A DNA stretch of 64,000 nt, taken from positions 1 through 64,000 of the forward strand of contig CAJTWA010000005.1 in NCBI GenBank assembly GCA_910580195.1, read 5' to 3'. The notes under the pieces are model-generated. The model worked only from the letters and a program-made list of their open reading frames with translations, searched no databases and had not been told where the DNA came from. Below, piece by piece: positions 17,749-27,400 of the stretch (position 1 is the stretch's first letter; each line of letters opens with the position of its first letter). Source of the stretch: an uncultured Lachnospiraceae bacterium. Its GTDB lineage: Bacteria > Bacillota > Clostridia > Lachnospirales > Lachnospiraceae. Both the position numbers and the translations under genes were made by a program.

Positions 17749-19062
17749 ATGGACACTGCGACACAGCTATGGCTGTTAAAACAGATTTACCAAGACGAAA
17801 ATAAATATTTTGACAAGGAAAGGGGGCAATGGCTCTGCCGCATCCCTAAAACGGTTTCCCCAGAGGACATTGCCGCATTAGAATCCATGGGCCATGGGCC
17901 AAACCACAGGTTCCTGCCAAGCCATGACAAGGTTTTGGAGGAATTGTCCCGCCTCTGCGGGGCATGGGATTTGCAGGAGGCCTCCTATGCATTTGTGGCC
18001 GGGCTGTGGTCTGCCCCATTCCTGTGGCGGTCTGCTTTGACGGCAAAGCTCATGGCAATGGGGATGCCATCCCACGGGAAGGAGCCCTTTGGGAATTCCG
18101 TGGATACCTGCGCCATCTGCGGGTGCAGGGAACGGGAGGTAGACCCGGCGGAGGAATGGCAGTTCCGCATGACGGGCGGGACGCCTTTGGACGGGGATCC
18201 GGCCGGCCATGTCCTTGCGTTGCGGGAAATGGAAAAAATGGGGCGCCGGCCGATGCCCCTAGACTACGATGTATGGACATTCCGGGCAATCTTAACGGTC
18301 ATCCGCTCCATGCCGCCGAAATCAAGGTACAGCAAAGTCCGGGATGCCCTCTGGAGGGAAAAGCTGCTTCCCACATCGAAGAAATGGGCCTATGGGAGCC
18401 TTTTGGAAACCCTTTCCTTCCTAGGGATACTGGACACGGAGGAATACCCGGGGATGGCAGTAGCCTTTACCCCGTATTGGAAACGGGAAGAACGCCCAAG
18501 CGTCCGGGTGGAGGTACAGGCGCCGCTGGCGTGGTGGGATGCCTCCATTGGGATCCATGCAGAAGTTTTGGAAAAAATTTTCCCATGGATGGACAGTTCC
18601 CCCGTAAGCCTGGATCCACGGCCAACGCCCATGCCGCCCTTATGCCGGACAGTTACCGGGTTCTTGGAGCAGAAACGGATGCCAAGGAAACCCTGCCCAA
18701 AATCGCCGGATGCCGGGAAGGGGCCTATCCGGGCAGGGGACGTCTATGCCGTCCGTATCCGGGAAGGCGTATGGGTTACGGTTTACTGCCACAGGATGGA
18801 AGGGAATCAGGCAGTGGTGGAATTTCTGGAAGGGGTGTTTGAAGAATTCCCAAGGAAGGATCAGATACAGCTTCTGGTACGCCCCCGCAGGGATGGGAGA
18901 TGGCTGGCAAAGGCTTCCGGCATGGACAGGGCCGCCGGGGTCCGGCGGGTGGCAAGGGATATGCCAGCCCCAGAAGCCGCCGCCCCGGAACCGGAAAGGT
19001 GTCCCTTTAGCCAAGCAAGCAGCTTAAAATCCTTGGCATGGTGGTGCTTTGGGGAACTATAG
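17749..19062 (+). CDS. Hypothetical protein with zinc-knuckle-like motif
   Basis: Protein of 437 residues that I do not recognise. Visible features: a Trp- and Pro-rich N-terminal region, a CAICGC motif near residues 122-127, a helical middle with SMPPKSRYSKVRDALWREKLL, a proline-rich linker (about 290-320), and a C-terminal stretch (GDVYAVRIREGVWVTVYCHR then VVEFLEGVFEEFP) reminiscent of Imm26-type folds; that likeness is weak. A GGAGG site precedes the ATG by 9 bases and codon use matches the host genes. It follows the truncated AAA-like fragment by 37 bases, so both could lie on one transcript. No function proposed. Confidence 0.6.
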   Translation: MDTATQLWLLKQIYQDENKYFDKERGQWLCRIPKTVSPEDIAALESMGHGPNHRFLPSHDKVLEELSRLCGAWDLQEASYAFVAGLWSAPFLWRSALTAKLMAMGMPSHGKEPFGNSVDTCAICGCREREVDPAEEWQFRMTGGTPLDGDPAGHVLALREMEKMGRRPMPLDYDVWTFRAILTVIRSMPPKSRYSKVRDALWREKLLPTSKKWAYGSLLETLSFLGILDTEEYPGMAVAFTPYWKREERPSVRVEVQAPLAWWDASIGIHAEVLEKIFPWMDSSPVSLDPRPTPMPPLCRTVTGFLEQKRMPRKPCPKSPDAGKGPIRAGDVYAVRIREGVWVTVYCHRMEGNQAVVEFLEGVFEEFPRKDQIQLLVRPRRDGRWLAKASGMDRAAGVRRVARDMPAPEAAAPEPERCPFSQASSLKSLAWWCFGEL

Positions 19063-19167
19063 GGCAGTTAGGGGGCAGCCATAGGCATAAGCGTCCCAGC
19101 AGCTTGGGCAACCAGCCAGATGAAAGAGCAGAACGATGCGGAAACCCTGAAAGGAGCAGATGGAAAC

Positions 19168-19605
19168 ATGGTACGTACGATGGAACTAGGGGATTATGAA
19201 AAAGTATACAATTTATGGGCGCATACCGCAGGGATGGGGCTGAACACAACGGACGATTCCAAGGAGGGGATTGCCAAGTACCTTGCACGGAACCCCAATA
19301 CCTGCTTTGTGGCAGAAGACGGAGGGGAACTGGTAGGGGTTATCATCAGCGGCCATGACGGGCGCAGGGGGTTTATCTACCACACGGCGGTAAAAGAAGA
19401 ATTCCGGCGGCAGGGGATTGGGCAGCAGTTGGTAAGTTCGGCATTGGCCGCCTTGGAGCAGGAAGGGATCCATAAAGTGGCCTTGGTGGTATTTGGGAAA
19501 AATAAAACGGGAAACTTATTTTGGGAAAAAGCAGGTTTTACCGTGCGGGATGACTTAGTCTACCGGAACAAAAATATCCATGAGCTGGAAAGGATAGATT
19601 TGTGA
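19168..19605 (+). CDS. GNAT family N-acetyltransferase
   Basis: Acetyltransferase of 145 residues with the acetyl-CoA pyrophosphate loop (RRQGIGQQLVSSAL) and a C-terminal GNLFWEKAGFTVRDDL segment typical of the fold. An in-frame ATG at 19120 lacks a ribosome-binding site, whereas AAAGGAG lies 11 bases before 19168. It is a clear paralogue of the GNAT inside the arginine cluster (45761-46225): both carry SGHDGRRG or CGHDGRRG and the same start pattern around a tyrosine-valine-tyrosine motif. The substrate is unknown. A strong terminator follows. Confidence 0.85.
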   Translation: MVRTMELGDYEKVYNLWAHTAGMGLNTTDDSKEGIAKYLARNPNTCFVAEDGGELVGVIISGHDGRRGFIYHTAVKEEFRRQGIGQQLVSSALAALEQEGIHKVALVVFGKNKTGNLFWEKAGFTVRDDLVYRNKNIHELERIDL

Positions 19606-19632
19606 TAGATAGGAAAGAAGAGGTATAGCATT

Positions 19633-19683
19633 GCCAGCCCAAGAAAACTAGTATTTCAAATGTTCTCTTGGGCTGGCATTTTT
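19633..19683 (+). terminator. Rho-independent terminator after the GNAT gene
   Basis: GCCAGCCCAAGA and TCTTGGGCTGGC form a perfect 12-bp stem followed by ATTTTT. Confidence 0.8.
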
Positions 19684-19685
19684 AG

Positions 19686-19790
19686 GCAGCATTAATCCAG
19701 AAAATTGCTGTGGCGGGTGCTTTTTTAGCTATAACAGCTGCTTTCCCTGTCAGGGCGTTTTGCAGTATTAATCCAGAAAATTGCTATGGC
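19686..19790. repeat. 76-bp direct repeat between convergent genes
   Basis: GCAG(C/T)ATTAATCCAGAAAA followed by TTGCT(G/A)TGGC occurs at 19686 and 19762, 76 bases apart, with a degenerate third start near 19818. Confidence 0.55.
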
Positions 19791-19848
19791 AAATGTTTCC
19801 CCTGCTAGAGCGTGTTTGCAGCATTGCCACGAAACAGGACTGTACGGA

Positions 19849-20832
19849 TTAGCGGGCGTTGGATTCTTCCGGGTAGGAAAACCCCCATGATTTCCGTATT
19901 TTTGTCATCACATCCATTACGTCGGAGGTGTAGTCCAAGTGCATTTCATTTCCCATGCCGGATACGGCCTGTTCCATATCGCAGATTTCATACCACAGCG
20001 CATCCGAAGTGTCCCCGCATGAGATAGTTTCCTGACGGCCGTCTTCGGTATACGTGATGGTGGCTTGCGAGGCTCTGGGGTAATCGTATATTTCCAAGTA
20101 GCCTTTGTCAAAGGAGGCCATCCCCCGTTTTGGCTGCTTTGCGTGGAGGGAGAGGGTAGCGGTAGCCAGTTCCCCCGCTGGGTCCATCAGGAGGATGCCT
20201 GCCTGCTCGTCCACGCCACTTTGGGCATATTTTACCTGTGCGGTGACTTGGTCTGGGGCGGCAGAAAGGAACCACCGGATAAAGGAAAGCGCGTATACGC
20301 CAATGTCCAGCAAGGCTCCGCCAGCCAAGGCAGGGTTGTAGAAGCGGCTCCCCATGTCGTACTCCCTGTAGCTGCCAAAATTTGTCTGCACCACCCGTAA
20401 ATTGCCCAAGCGGCCGCTTTGTATGATGGCTTGCAGCTTTTTATACAGGGGCATGTGGTAAAGGGTCATTGCCTCTGCCAAAACAAGATGGTTCTGCCCT
20501 GCCAGTGATTTGGCCTGCGCCAGTTCTTCCGAATTTAAGGTAATTGATTTTTCACAGAGGACATGCTTGCCATGGCGCAGCGCTTCGTTTATGTATTGGC
20601 TGTGGGTGTTATGGGGCGTGGAAATGTAAATGATGTCGATTTCTCCATCGTGGAATAAGTCCTCAAAAGTGCTGTAGGTTTTTGGAATGTGGTAGGTATC
20701 AGCAAATGTTACTGCCTTTTCATGTGTCCTGTTTGCAACTGCAGAAACCATCCGGCCGTGGCGCTGCATGGCCTGTGCCAGTTCGTTTGCAATGGAGCCG
20801 CAGCCTAAGATGGCCCAACGGTATGTTTCCAT
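19849..20832 (-). CDS. Gfo/Idh/MocA family oxidoreductase
   Basis: NAD(P)-dependent sugar-type oxidoreductase of 327 residues. It begins directly with the Rossmann motif (WAILGCGSIANELAQAM), has the family's ISTPHNTH and the cofactor/substrate motif EKSITLN (the usual EKP replaced by EKS), and continues with the C-terminal beta-sheet domain (GGALLDIGVYALSFIRW). AGGAGG sits 9 bases before the ATG at 20832; an open extension further upstream is noncoding. The Lys of the EKS triplet is kept, so activity is plausible. Substrate unknown, probably a cyclic polyol or sugar. Confidence 0.9.
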   Translation of the reverse strand: METYRWAILGCGSIANELAQAMQRHGRMVSAVANRTHEKAVTFADTYHIPKTYSTFEDLFHDGEIDIIYISTPHNTHSQYINEALRHGKHVLCEKSITLNSEELAQAKSLAGQNHLVLAEAMTLYHMPLYKKLQAIIQSGRLGNLRVVQTNFGSYREYDMGSRFYNPALAGGALLDIGVYALSFIRWFLSAAPDQVTAQVKYAQSGVDEQAGILLMDPAGELATATLSLHAKQPKRGMASFDKGYLEIYDYPRASQATITYTEDGRQETISCGDTSDALWYEICDMEQAVSGMGNEMHLDYTSDVMDVMTKIRKSWGFSYPEESNAR

Positions 20833-20950
20833 AGTGTTTCCTCCTGTTTGGATAAAAAATGCCAATATGTGTTCCATGGCGTTATAGCGTGCCAGTACAA
20901 GGTGAAATTTTGGCGCAATGTGGGTTCTTACCTGAAAAAAAGCCCGTTTT

Positions 20951-21145
20951 TTAGGGACTGCAGTATGCCAAATAGTCCAGATATTCCCGCCCATGGCATC
21001 CCTGGTCCATGATTTGGAAGGTTTCTTCCAGTTCCTTGGCGCTAATCCCACATTCCCCCTCAAATGGGATGGCGTAAATGCCTGTGTTGCCCTGTTCTTC
21101 CCAGAAGCCGGATTTGCGCAGTCCCCCAAGGATTCTGCCATCCAT
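20951..21145 (-). CDS. Small hypothetical protein
   Basis: A 64-residue frame beginning at the ATG at 21145, with GGGGG 8 bases upstream. The sequence looks protein-like: aromatic and glycine positions spaced as GFWEEQGNTGIYAIPFEGEC, then SAKELEETF and a Cys-containing end GREYLDYLAYC. It lies between the DUF4097 gene and the Gfo/Idh gene in the same direction, and could be co-transcribed. A weak AT-rich hairpin follows its stop. I recognise no family. It could also be a fragment of a larger lost gene. Confidence 0.4.
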   Translation of the reverse strand: MDGRILGGLRKSGFWEEQGNTGIYAIPFEGECGISAKELEETFQIMDQGCHGREYLDYLAYCSP

Positions 21146-21198
21146 AGGTGGATGCCCCCACATTCTTCCTTGGCTGTAAGCGGCTATTATGCAGTATC

Positions 21199-22374
21199 TT
21201 AATCTTTTTGGATGGTTACATTCCCGCTTTCGCAAAAAATGCTGATGTTTTTCTTCTGTTTCCCATCTTGTTTCCGGTAGAAGATGCGCCCGTCCTCATC
21301 TCCCTCTATGGCGTCGCCGCCTACGTTGATTGTACCATATTCCGTTTCCAAATCATAGCTGTAATCGGAAATTTGGTCGGAAAGCTCCAGTTTCACGTCC
21401 CCATATTCCGAAGTGGCGGAAGTGTTCCCGAGGGCGGCGTGCCCTAAGGTTAAGTTGCCGGATTCCATGGAAAATATCCCTTTCTTGATGGAAATTCCGT
21501 CAATGCCGCAGCTGCCATACAGGTTTTCCACGGACAGTGAATTTGCTGTCAGCCCGGAAACGTACAGGTTGCCGGATTCTAGGGAGAATGTCCCGTCCTT
21601 AAAGGAAACGCTGCCTATCTCGCAGTTGCCGTACTGGCTGCGGACGGACAAGGTATCTGCCGTTAGCTTGGAAACATCCATATTTCCAGATTCCAAGGAA
21701 ATGTCTGCCCGGCCCGAAGCAGAAACAGTATCCCCTGAAAAGTCCCCATATTCAGCAGAAATGCTTAAATTATCACAGGTTATTTCCCCGAATTTAATAT
21801 TGCCTGATTCAGAGGAAACGGTGAAATCCCCACCGGTAAAGCCCTCAAGGCTTAAGTTCCCATATTCTATGGTGAATTCTGCTTTTTCTGCATTTGCCTG
21901 CATGTCTTCAATGTTCCCGCTTTCCATGGTGATATTTAACAGCTTAAAATAATGGTCTTCTGGGACATACAGGTTCAGGTAAAGGGGGCCTGAATTTGCA
22001 GGGTTTCCGATTGGGGAAAAGGAAATGCGGAATTTCTTTTGGGCAGTCCCTTCCTGAAAATGGAATTTTCCGTTGTCCACCCCATACTCTGGCTTGTTGC
22101 AGGTGCCGTCCAGGCGGTATTCCAGATAATACCCGTCCGAGGGCAGGATGGAGAGGTTGGCATCATCCAAATGGATGTCTGCTTCTGTAAATTCCTCCAG
22201 CTTTGTCTTTTCCAGCGTGTGGGGCTCTGGGTATTTTTCCTTCCGTATGCCAGTGTTATGGGACAAAGCTCCGGCATTATCCTGAATCCCGGACACAAGG
22301 ATGATGCCGGAGCACACAAGGCCGGACAGGATGGCAAAGCCTAGGGTTAAGGTTAAAAATTTGTTGCGTTTCAT
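21199..22374 (-). CDS. DUF4097 beta-strand repeat protein, membrane-anchored
   Basis: Protein of 391 residues with one N-terminal hydrophobic segment (about 7-29) that is either a signal peptide or an anchor. The remainder is a series of short beta-solenoid turns of the DUF4097 type, visible as repeats of FTIEYGNLSLEGF, SLESGNMDVSKL, SVRSQYGNCEIG, SLESGNLYVSGL and SMESGNLTLGHA, each about 20-25 residues. Such proteins often accompany DUF1700 or membrane-stress genes; none is nearby. AAAGGAGG lies 8 bases upstream of the start. Expected location is the outer face of the membrane. Confidence 0.85.
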   Translation of the reverse strand: MKRNKFLTLTLGFAILSGLVCSGIILVSGIQDNAGALSHNTGIRKEKYPEPHTLEKTKLEEFTEADIHLDDANLSILPSDGYYLEYRLDGTCNKPEYGVDNGKFHFQEGTAQKKFRISFSPIGNPANSGPLYLNLYVPEDHYFKLLNITMESGNIEDMQANAEKAEFTIEYGNLSLEGFTGGDFTVSSESGNIKFGEITCDNLSISAEYGDFSGDTVSASGRADISLESGNMDVSKLTADTLSVRSQYGNCEIGSVSFKDGTFSLESGNLYVSGLTANSLSVENLYGSCGIDGISIKKGIFSMESGNLTLGHAALGNTSATSEYGDVKLELSDQISDYSYDLETEYGTINVGGDAIEGDEDGRIFYRKQDGKQKKNISIFCESGNVTIQKD

Positions 22375-22570
22375 GATAGTATCCTCCTTTGGGGCTGTCT
22401 GTTTCCGGATAGCTAACCCTTGCCAGCTGGTAGCTTGCAGGGTTCTGTTACTTATAATAACGAGATAGGGAGGGGGATTACTTCACGTTAGGCAAAAGAA
22501 TTTGCGGCGTTGCCCGTATGCGTCTGGGGATATCTTTGCCCATTTTGAAATTGCAGCGGGGAAACCGTTT

Positions 22571-23071
22571 TTATAGGCAGCGCTGGAATGCAAGGCGCGG
22601 GGTTTGGTCTTCCACATAAATAATTCCACATTCCTGAAAGCCATTCTGTTCCAGCAGCAGCCGCATGATCCGGTTTTCCTTATGGGTATCAATGCGGATG
22701 TTTTGGGTCATTGCCCCGCAGAATTCCAAGCAGTGGGAAAAGATGCCGGGGCATTTGCCGTTGCTGGCAATCCGGTGGATGACGCCGTAGGGGAGGTTAT
22801 TTAGCCAACGGCCTTCAATATGCTGGTAGGTGGGCTCTGTGCCGGCCCAAAAGGCGAATACCCCGGCAGGCTGGCCGTTGGTTTCCATGAAGTATAAATG
22901 GCCGTTTTGGATATCCTGCTGGATGGTTTCCGGGTCAGGCTTGTCAGTGCCCCATTGGGTGGGGTTGCCGTTTTGGGACATTTGCTGTCTGGCGTAGGCG
23001 TAGATGGGGAGGATTTGGGGGAGGTCTGTTAGGGTGGCTTTTCTTATTTGTAAATTTGGGTTCTGTTTCAT
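22571..23071 (-). CDS. GNAT family N-acetyltransferase
   Basis: Acetyltransferase-like protein of 166 residues. It has the N-terminal IRKATLTDLPQI start, a GVFAFWAGTEPTY strand typical of the family's central sheet, VIHRIASNGKCPGIF before the CoA helix, and IRIDTHKENRIMRLLLEQNGF, the common substrate-side ending. The classical R-x2-G-x-G/A loop is replaced by ASNGKCPG, as in a known subgroup of GNATs. AAAGGAG precedes the ATG. Substrate unknown. Confidence 0.85.
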   Translation of the reverse strand: MKQNPNLQIRKATLTDLPQILPIYAYARQQMSQNGNPTQWGTDKPDPETIQQDIQNGHLYFMETNGQPAGVFAFWAGTEPTYQHIEGRWLNNLPYGVIHRIASNGKCPGIFSHCLEFCGAMTQNIRIDTHKENRIMRLLLEQNGFQECGIIYVEDQTPRLAFQRCL

Positions 23072-23187
23072 TATGGGTGGCTCCTTTTTTTGGAAAGTTT
23101 TTTTGTGGATGGAGAGGGGTTTTTATGGGAGCTTCACTTTAGGCTGCTGCGCGGAGGGGGAGGGGCTTTAGGCTGAGAGGGGAGGAC

Positions 23188-23368
23188 GCAGTTCTTTGCA
23201 GGAACCTGTCCCCTGCAAACGGGATAACATTCCGGTGAACTAACTGCTAACTACGACTAAGAAACTCGGGAAAGCCCTCGTTCCTAAGTCTTCGTAAGCA
23301 GTGGATTTCACTTCCATTAAAAGCATCCCTGAAAGGTTTGCAGGGGACAGGTTCCTGCAAAGAACTGC
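23188..23368. repeat. 33-bp perfect inverted repeat framing a copy of the palindromic repeat core
   Basis: Arms 23188-23220 (GCAGTTCTTTGCAGGAACCT...) and 23336-23368 are exact reverse complements over 33 bases. Between them, 23231-23315 is an 85-base sequence whose reverse complement, with one mismatch, recurs at 24144-24228 inside the full palindromic repeat. Confidence 0.75.
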
Positions 23369-23570
23369 TGGTTATTGGTGGGAGCCATTCTTCGTAAGCT
23401 GGTTTAGGGGGCAGGTTCCTGCAAAGAACTGCTGGTTACAGGAGGGAGCCGTTCTTCGTAAGCTGGTTTAGGGGGCAGGTTCCTGCAAAGGACTGCTGGT
23501 TACAGGAGGGAGCCGTTCTTCGTAAGCTGGTTTAGGGGACAGGTTCCTGTAAAGGACTGCTGGTTACAGG
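23348..23570. repeat. 64-bp tandem repeat, about 3.5 copies
   Basis: CAGGTTCCTG starts at 23348, 23412, 23476 and 23540, exactly 64 bases apart, each followed by AAAGRACTGCTGGTTA. The units abut with no unique spacers. The first overlaps the right arm of the 33-bp inverted repeat. Confidence 0.85.
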
Positions 23571-24090
23571 CATCCGGAAGTGGAAAATGGCATAGCATTG
23601 CGGAGTTGGGTTATGGAGGGATTAGAAAAGCTGAAAAACATTCCAATTTGTGGCTATTAGTAATTTGGGAATGTGCTCCAAGCAGCTAATAAAATATAGA
23701 TGGTAAAAGGGATACAGCCATTTGCAGGAGGGATGCAAAAGAATGGATAGTTGTAAGCCCATTTTTAATCCCAAATAGGGTTTAATTTCCCGTAGCTCTG
23801 CGCGCAAGCAAGCTAATACCGAGCAAAGCGAGATTGGCCTTTTGATACCCCACAGCTCTGCTGCGTAACAAACGAATGGCAAGCGAAACGCCTTGGGCTG
23901 ATATCCCGCTTACACAGGTTATATAACACTTTCGCAACTTTACGGTATAGCAATCCAATGACGGGCGGAAACAAGCCCTGCCTAATACCTCGCGGCTCTG
24001 CTGAAAAGACTTCCTTTTTTCATAAAATTCCAAGAAAAAAAGGCTTTAAAACTTTCAGGCATCAACTCAGAAAAGCTATGCCAATACACA
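23571..24090. other. Gene-free stretch with degenerate short repeats
   Basis: No gene is supported. Between 23780 and 24010 three loosely similar segments recur around AGCTCTGC (CCCGTAGCTCTGCG, CCCCACAGCTCTGCTG, CCTCGCGGCTCTGCTG), probably decayed repeats. Confidence 0.4.
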
Positions 24091-24271
24091 GGCAAGGCAG
24101 GGAGGCCCTTCCTCTAAGCAAACATCCCAAGGGCGTCCTTAGCGGAGGTGAAATCCACTGCTTACGAAGACTTAGGAACGAGGGCTTTCCCGAGTTTCTT
24201 AGTCGTAGTTAGCAGTTAGTTCACCGGAGCGTTGCCCCAGTTTGTGTGAGGAAGAGCCTCCCTGCCTTGCC
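24091..24271. repeat. Palindromic intergenic repeat, complete copy
   Basis: Terminal arms 24091-24114 (GGCAAGGCAGGGAGGCCCTT...) and 24248-24271 pair at 23 of 24 positions. The interior begins GGGCGTCCTTAGCGGAGG and contains GTTAGCAGTTAGTTC and GTTGCCCCAGTTTGTGTG. The same plan occurs at 33660-33885 with a different arm sequence. Confidence 0.7.
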
Positions 24272-24460
24272 GTCCCCTCCCCACAGCCCCTTTTCTCCCG
24301 CCCCCAAAGACAGATAAGCAATCTCCCTTACCTCCCGTCCCCAAAGACAAAAACAAAACAGCCCATCTTTGATAAATATACTAAGCAACAAACCTTTTTC
24401 CCTTAATCCTGATATTTTCCAAGCCAGCCAGCAATCTAGCCCTAGCCCCATCCATTCCCC

Positions 24461-27400
24461 CTAAACTTCCAGTTCCCCAGCCCCTGCTTCCCCCAAATTC
24501 TTCTGCGCCGTAGACAGCATCAGCTTAATCCGGTTTAACTGGTTCACCTCCGAAGCCCCCGGGTCATAGTCAATCGCCACAATATTAGAAAGCGGGAACC
24601 GGTGCCGTATCTCCTTGATTACCCCTTTCCCCACCACATGGTTCGGCAGGCATCCAAAAGGCTGCGCGCACACAATGTTGTTGGTCCCGGAGTGGATGAG
24701 CTCCAGCATTTCCCCTGTCAGGAACCATCCCTCCCCAGTCTGGTTCCCCATGGAAACGATGGGCGCGGCATACTCTGCCAGCGTCTGAATCCGTGCCGGC
24801 GGGGCAAAACGACGGCTGCGCCCAAATTCCTTCCGTGCCGCGCTGCGCAGCCATTCCAAAAGCCAGATGCCGAGATTGGCAATCCTAGCAGAAGATTTCT
24901 TAAGCCCCAGCTTTTCCGAGCGGAAATTCTGGTTGTAGAAGCAGTAGAGCAGGAAGTCCGTCAAGTCCGGGACTACCGCCTCCGCGCCTTCCGCCTCCAG
25001 AAGCTCCACCAGGTAATTATTGGCGGCAGGCAGGAATTTCACCAAAATTTCCCCTACGATGCCTACCTTAGGCTTTTGTTTTTCCACAATGGGGAGCCGG
25101 TCAAAATCCCGGATGATTTCCCGGCAGTACCGCTTGAATTTCCGGTGGGAAACCATATTTTTATGGGAAAGGAACGCAATGCAGGTGTTTTTCCACTTTG
25201 CATGGAGGGCGTCTGCCGCGCCTTTTTGTGCCTCGTAAGGCCGGATATGGTAGAGGCACCGCATGAAAATATCCCCGAAAACCAAGGCATACAGGCCTTT
25301 TTGCAGGAGGGGCAGGGTAAACTTGAAGCCCGGGTTGGACTCAAAGCCGCTTAAATTGACGGAAATCACCGGGATATCGGGGTATCCCGCTTTTTCCAGC
25401 GCACGGCGGATGAAGCCGATATAATTGGATGCCCGGCACCCGCCCCCGGTCTGGGTGATGACGACGGCGGTTTTCGTTAAGTCGTAATTTCCCGATAAAA
25501 TTGCATCCATAATCTGCCCCACCACAATCAGGGATGGGTAGCAGGCGTCGTTGTTTACGTATTTCAGTCCCATGTCCACTGCAGATTTCCCGCCGTTTTC
25601 CAAGACCACGATATTGTACCCGGCAGACTGGAACGCGGGCTCAAGCAGCTCAAAGTGGATGGGCGACATCTGGGGGCAGAGGATGGTGTAGTTTTTGCGC
25701 ATTTCCTCGGTAAATACCACCCGCTTGTAGCTGGAGGGCTGGATTTGGCAGCAGGATTTCTGCTTTTCCCGTACCCGAAGGGCGGAGAGGAGGGAGCGGA
25801 TGCGGATGCGGGCCGCGCCCAGATTGTTTACCTCGTCAATTTTCAGGCAGGTGTAAATCTTCCCGGATTTCGACAAGATATCCCCTACTTGGTCCGTGGT
25901 GACGGCGTCCAGCCCGCAGCCAAAGGAATTTAGCTGGATGAAATCAAGATCCTCCCGCGTCTTCACATAATTTGCCGCAGCGTAAAGCCGGGAATGGTAC
26001 ATCCACTGGTCCATCACAAGGAGGGGGCGTTCCAGTTCCTGCAAATGGGAAACAGAGTCCTCGGTGAGCACCGCAATCCCATAGGAATTGATAAGTTCCG
26101 GGATGCCGTGGTTGATTTCCGGGTCGATGTGGTAAGGCCGCCCGGCAAGGACAATGCCCCTGCGCCCGGTTTCCTCCATGTATTTTAAGGTTTCCTCCCC
26201 TTTGCGGCGGATGTCCTCACGCATGTTGGAAAGCTCCTGCCAGCCGGCGTCCACTGCCGCCTGTATTTCCTCTGGTGGGATGGAAAATTCCTTCTGGAAC
26301 ACCAGCTTTAGCTGCCCTGCCAAAGCCTCTTTGGAGGCAAAGGAGAGGAATGGGTTTAAAAACCGCACCTTCCCGGAGGTGATTTCATCCACGTTGTTCT
26401 TGATGTTTTCCGCGTAGGAGGTGACGATGGGGCAGTTGTAATGGTTGTTGGAATCCGGGAATTCGTCCCGCTCGTAGGGTATGCAGGGGTAGAAAATAAA
26501 GTCCGCCTGCTCCTTAATCAGCCATGCAATATGCCCATGGGCCAGCTTGGCCGGGTAACATTCCGATTCGCTGGGGATGGATTCAATGCCCATTTCATAA
26601 ATCTTCCGGGTGGACTGGGGGGACAGCAGGGTGCGGAATTTAAGGGTTTTGAAAAATACGGCCCAAAAGGGGTAATTTTCATACAGGTTCAGCACCCTTG
26701 GGATGCCCACGGTCCCCCGGGCCGCTTCTTGCTCCGGCAGGGGTTCGTAGCGGAATAGCTGCTTATTTTTGTATTCAAATAAATTTGGGATCTGCTCCTT
26801 GTTTTTTTCTTTCCCAAGGCCTTTTTCACAGCGGTTCCCCGTGATGAACTGCCGGTTCCCGGAAAAACGGTTGATGGTGAGCAGGCAGTGGTTGGTGCAG
26901 CCTTGGCACCGTGTCAGCTTGGTATCTACCTTTAAGCGGTTAATTTCCTCAATGGAAAGCATGTGGGTGTAAGGGGTTTCCTCATAACGCTCCTTTGCAA
27001 TCAAGGCTGCGCCGAAAGCCCCCATAATCCCCGCAATGTCTGGCCGGACAGCCTCGCAGCCAGAAATTTTTTCAAAGCTCCGCAGCACGGCGTCATTGTA
27101 AAATGTCCCGCCCTGCACCACAATATGTTTCCCAAGGTCCTTGGCGTCGGACACCTTGATGACCTTAAATAAAGCATTTTTGATGACAGAATAGGCCAGT
27201 CCGGCGGAAATGTCAGAAACTTCTGCCCCTTCCTTCTGGGCCTGCTTTACCTTGGAATTCATAAACACTGTGCAACGGGTGCCCAAATCAATGGGGTTCC
27301 TTGCAAACAAAGCAGCCTGTGCGAAATCCTCCACTGAGTAGTTTAAGGATTTTGCAAAGGTTTCGATGAAGGAACCGCAGCCGGAGGAGCAGGCTTCGTT

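Noticed and set aside
20833..21141. N-terminal extension of the Gfo/Idh/MocA oxidoreductase
   Set aside because: The AGGAGG and Rossmann start fix the ATG at 20832; the extra residues are not protein-like and overlap a possible small gene.
23348..23570. CRISPR-like array
   Set aside because: The 64-bp units abut directly with no unique spacers, and no cas genes are in the window.
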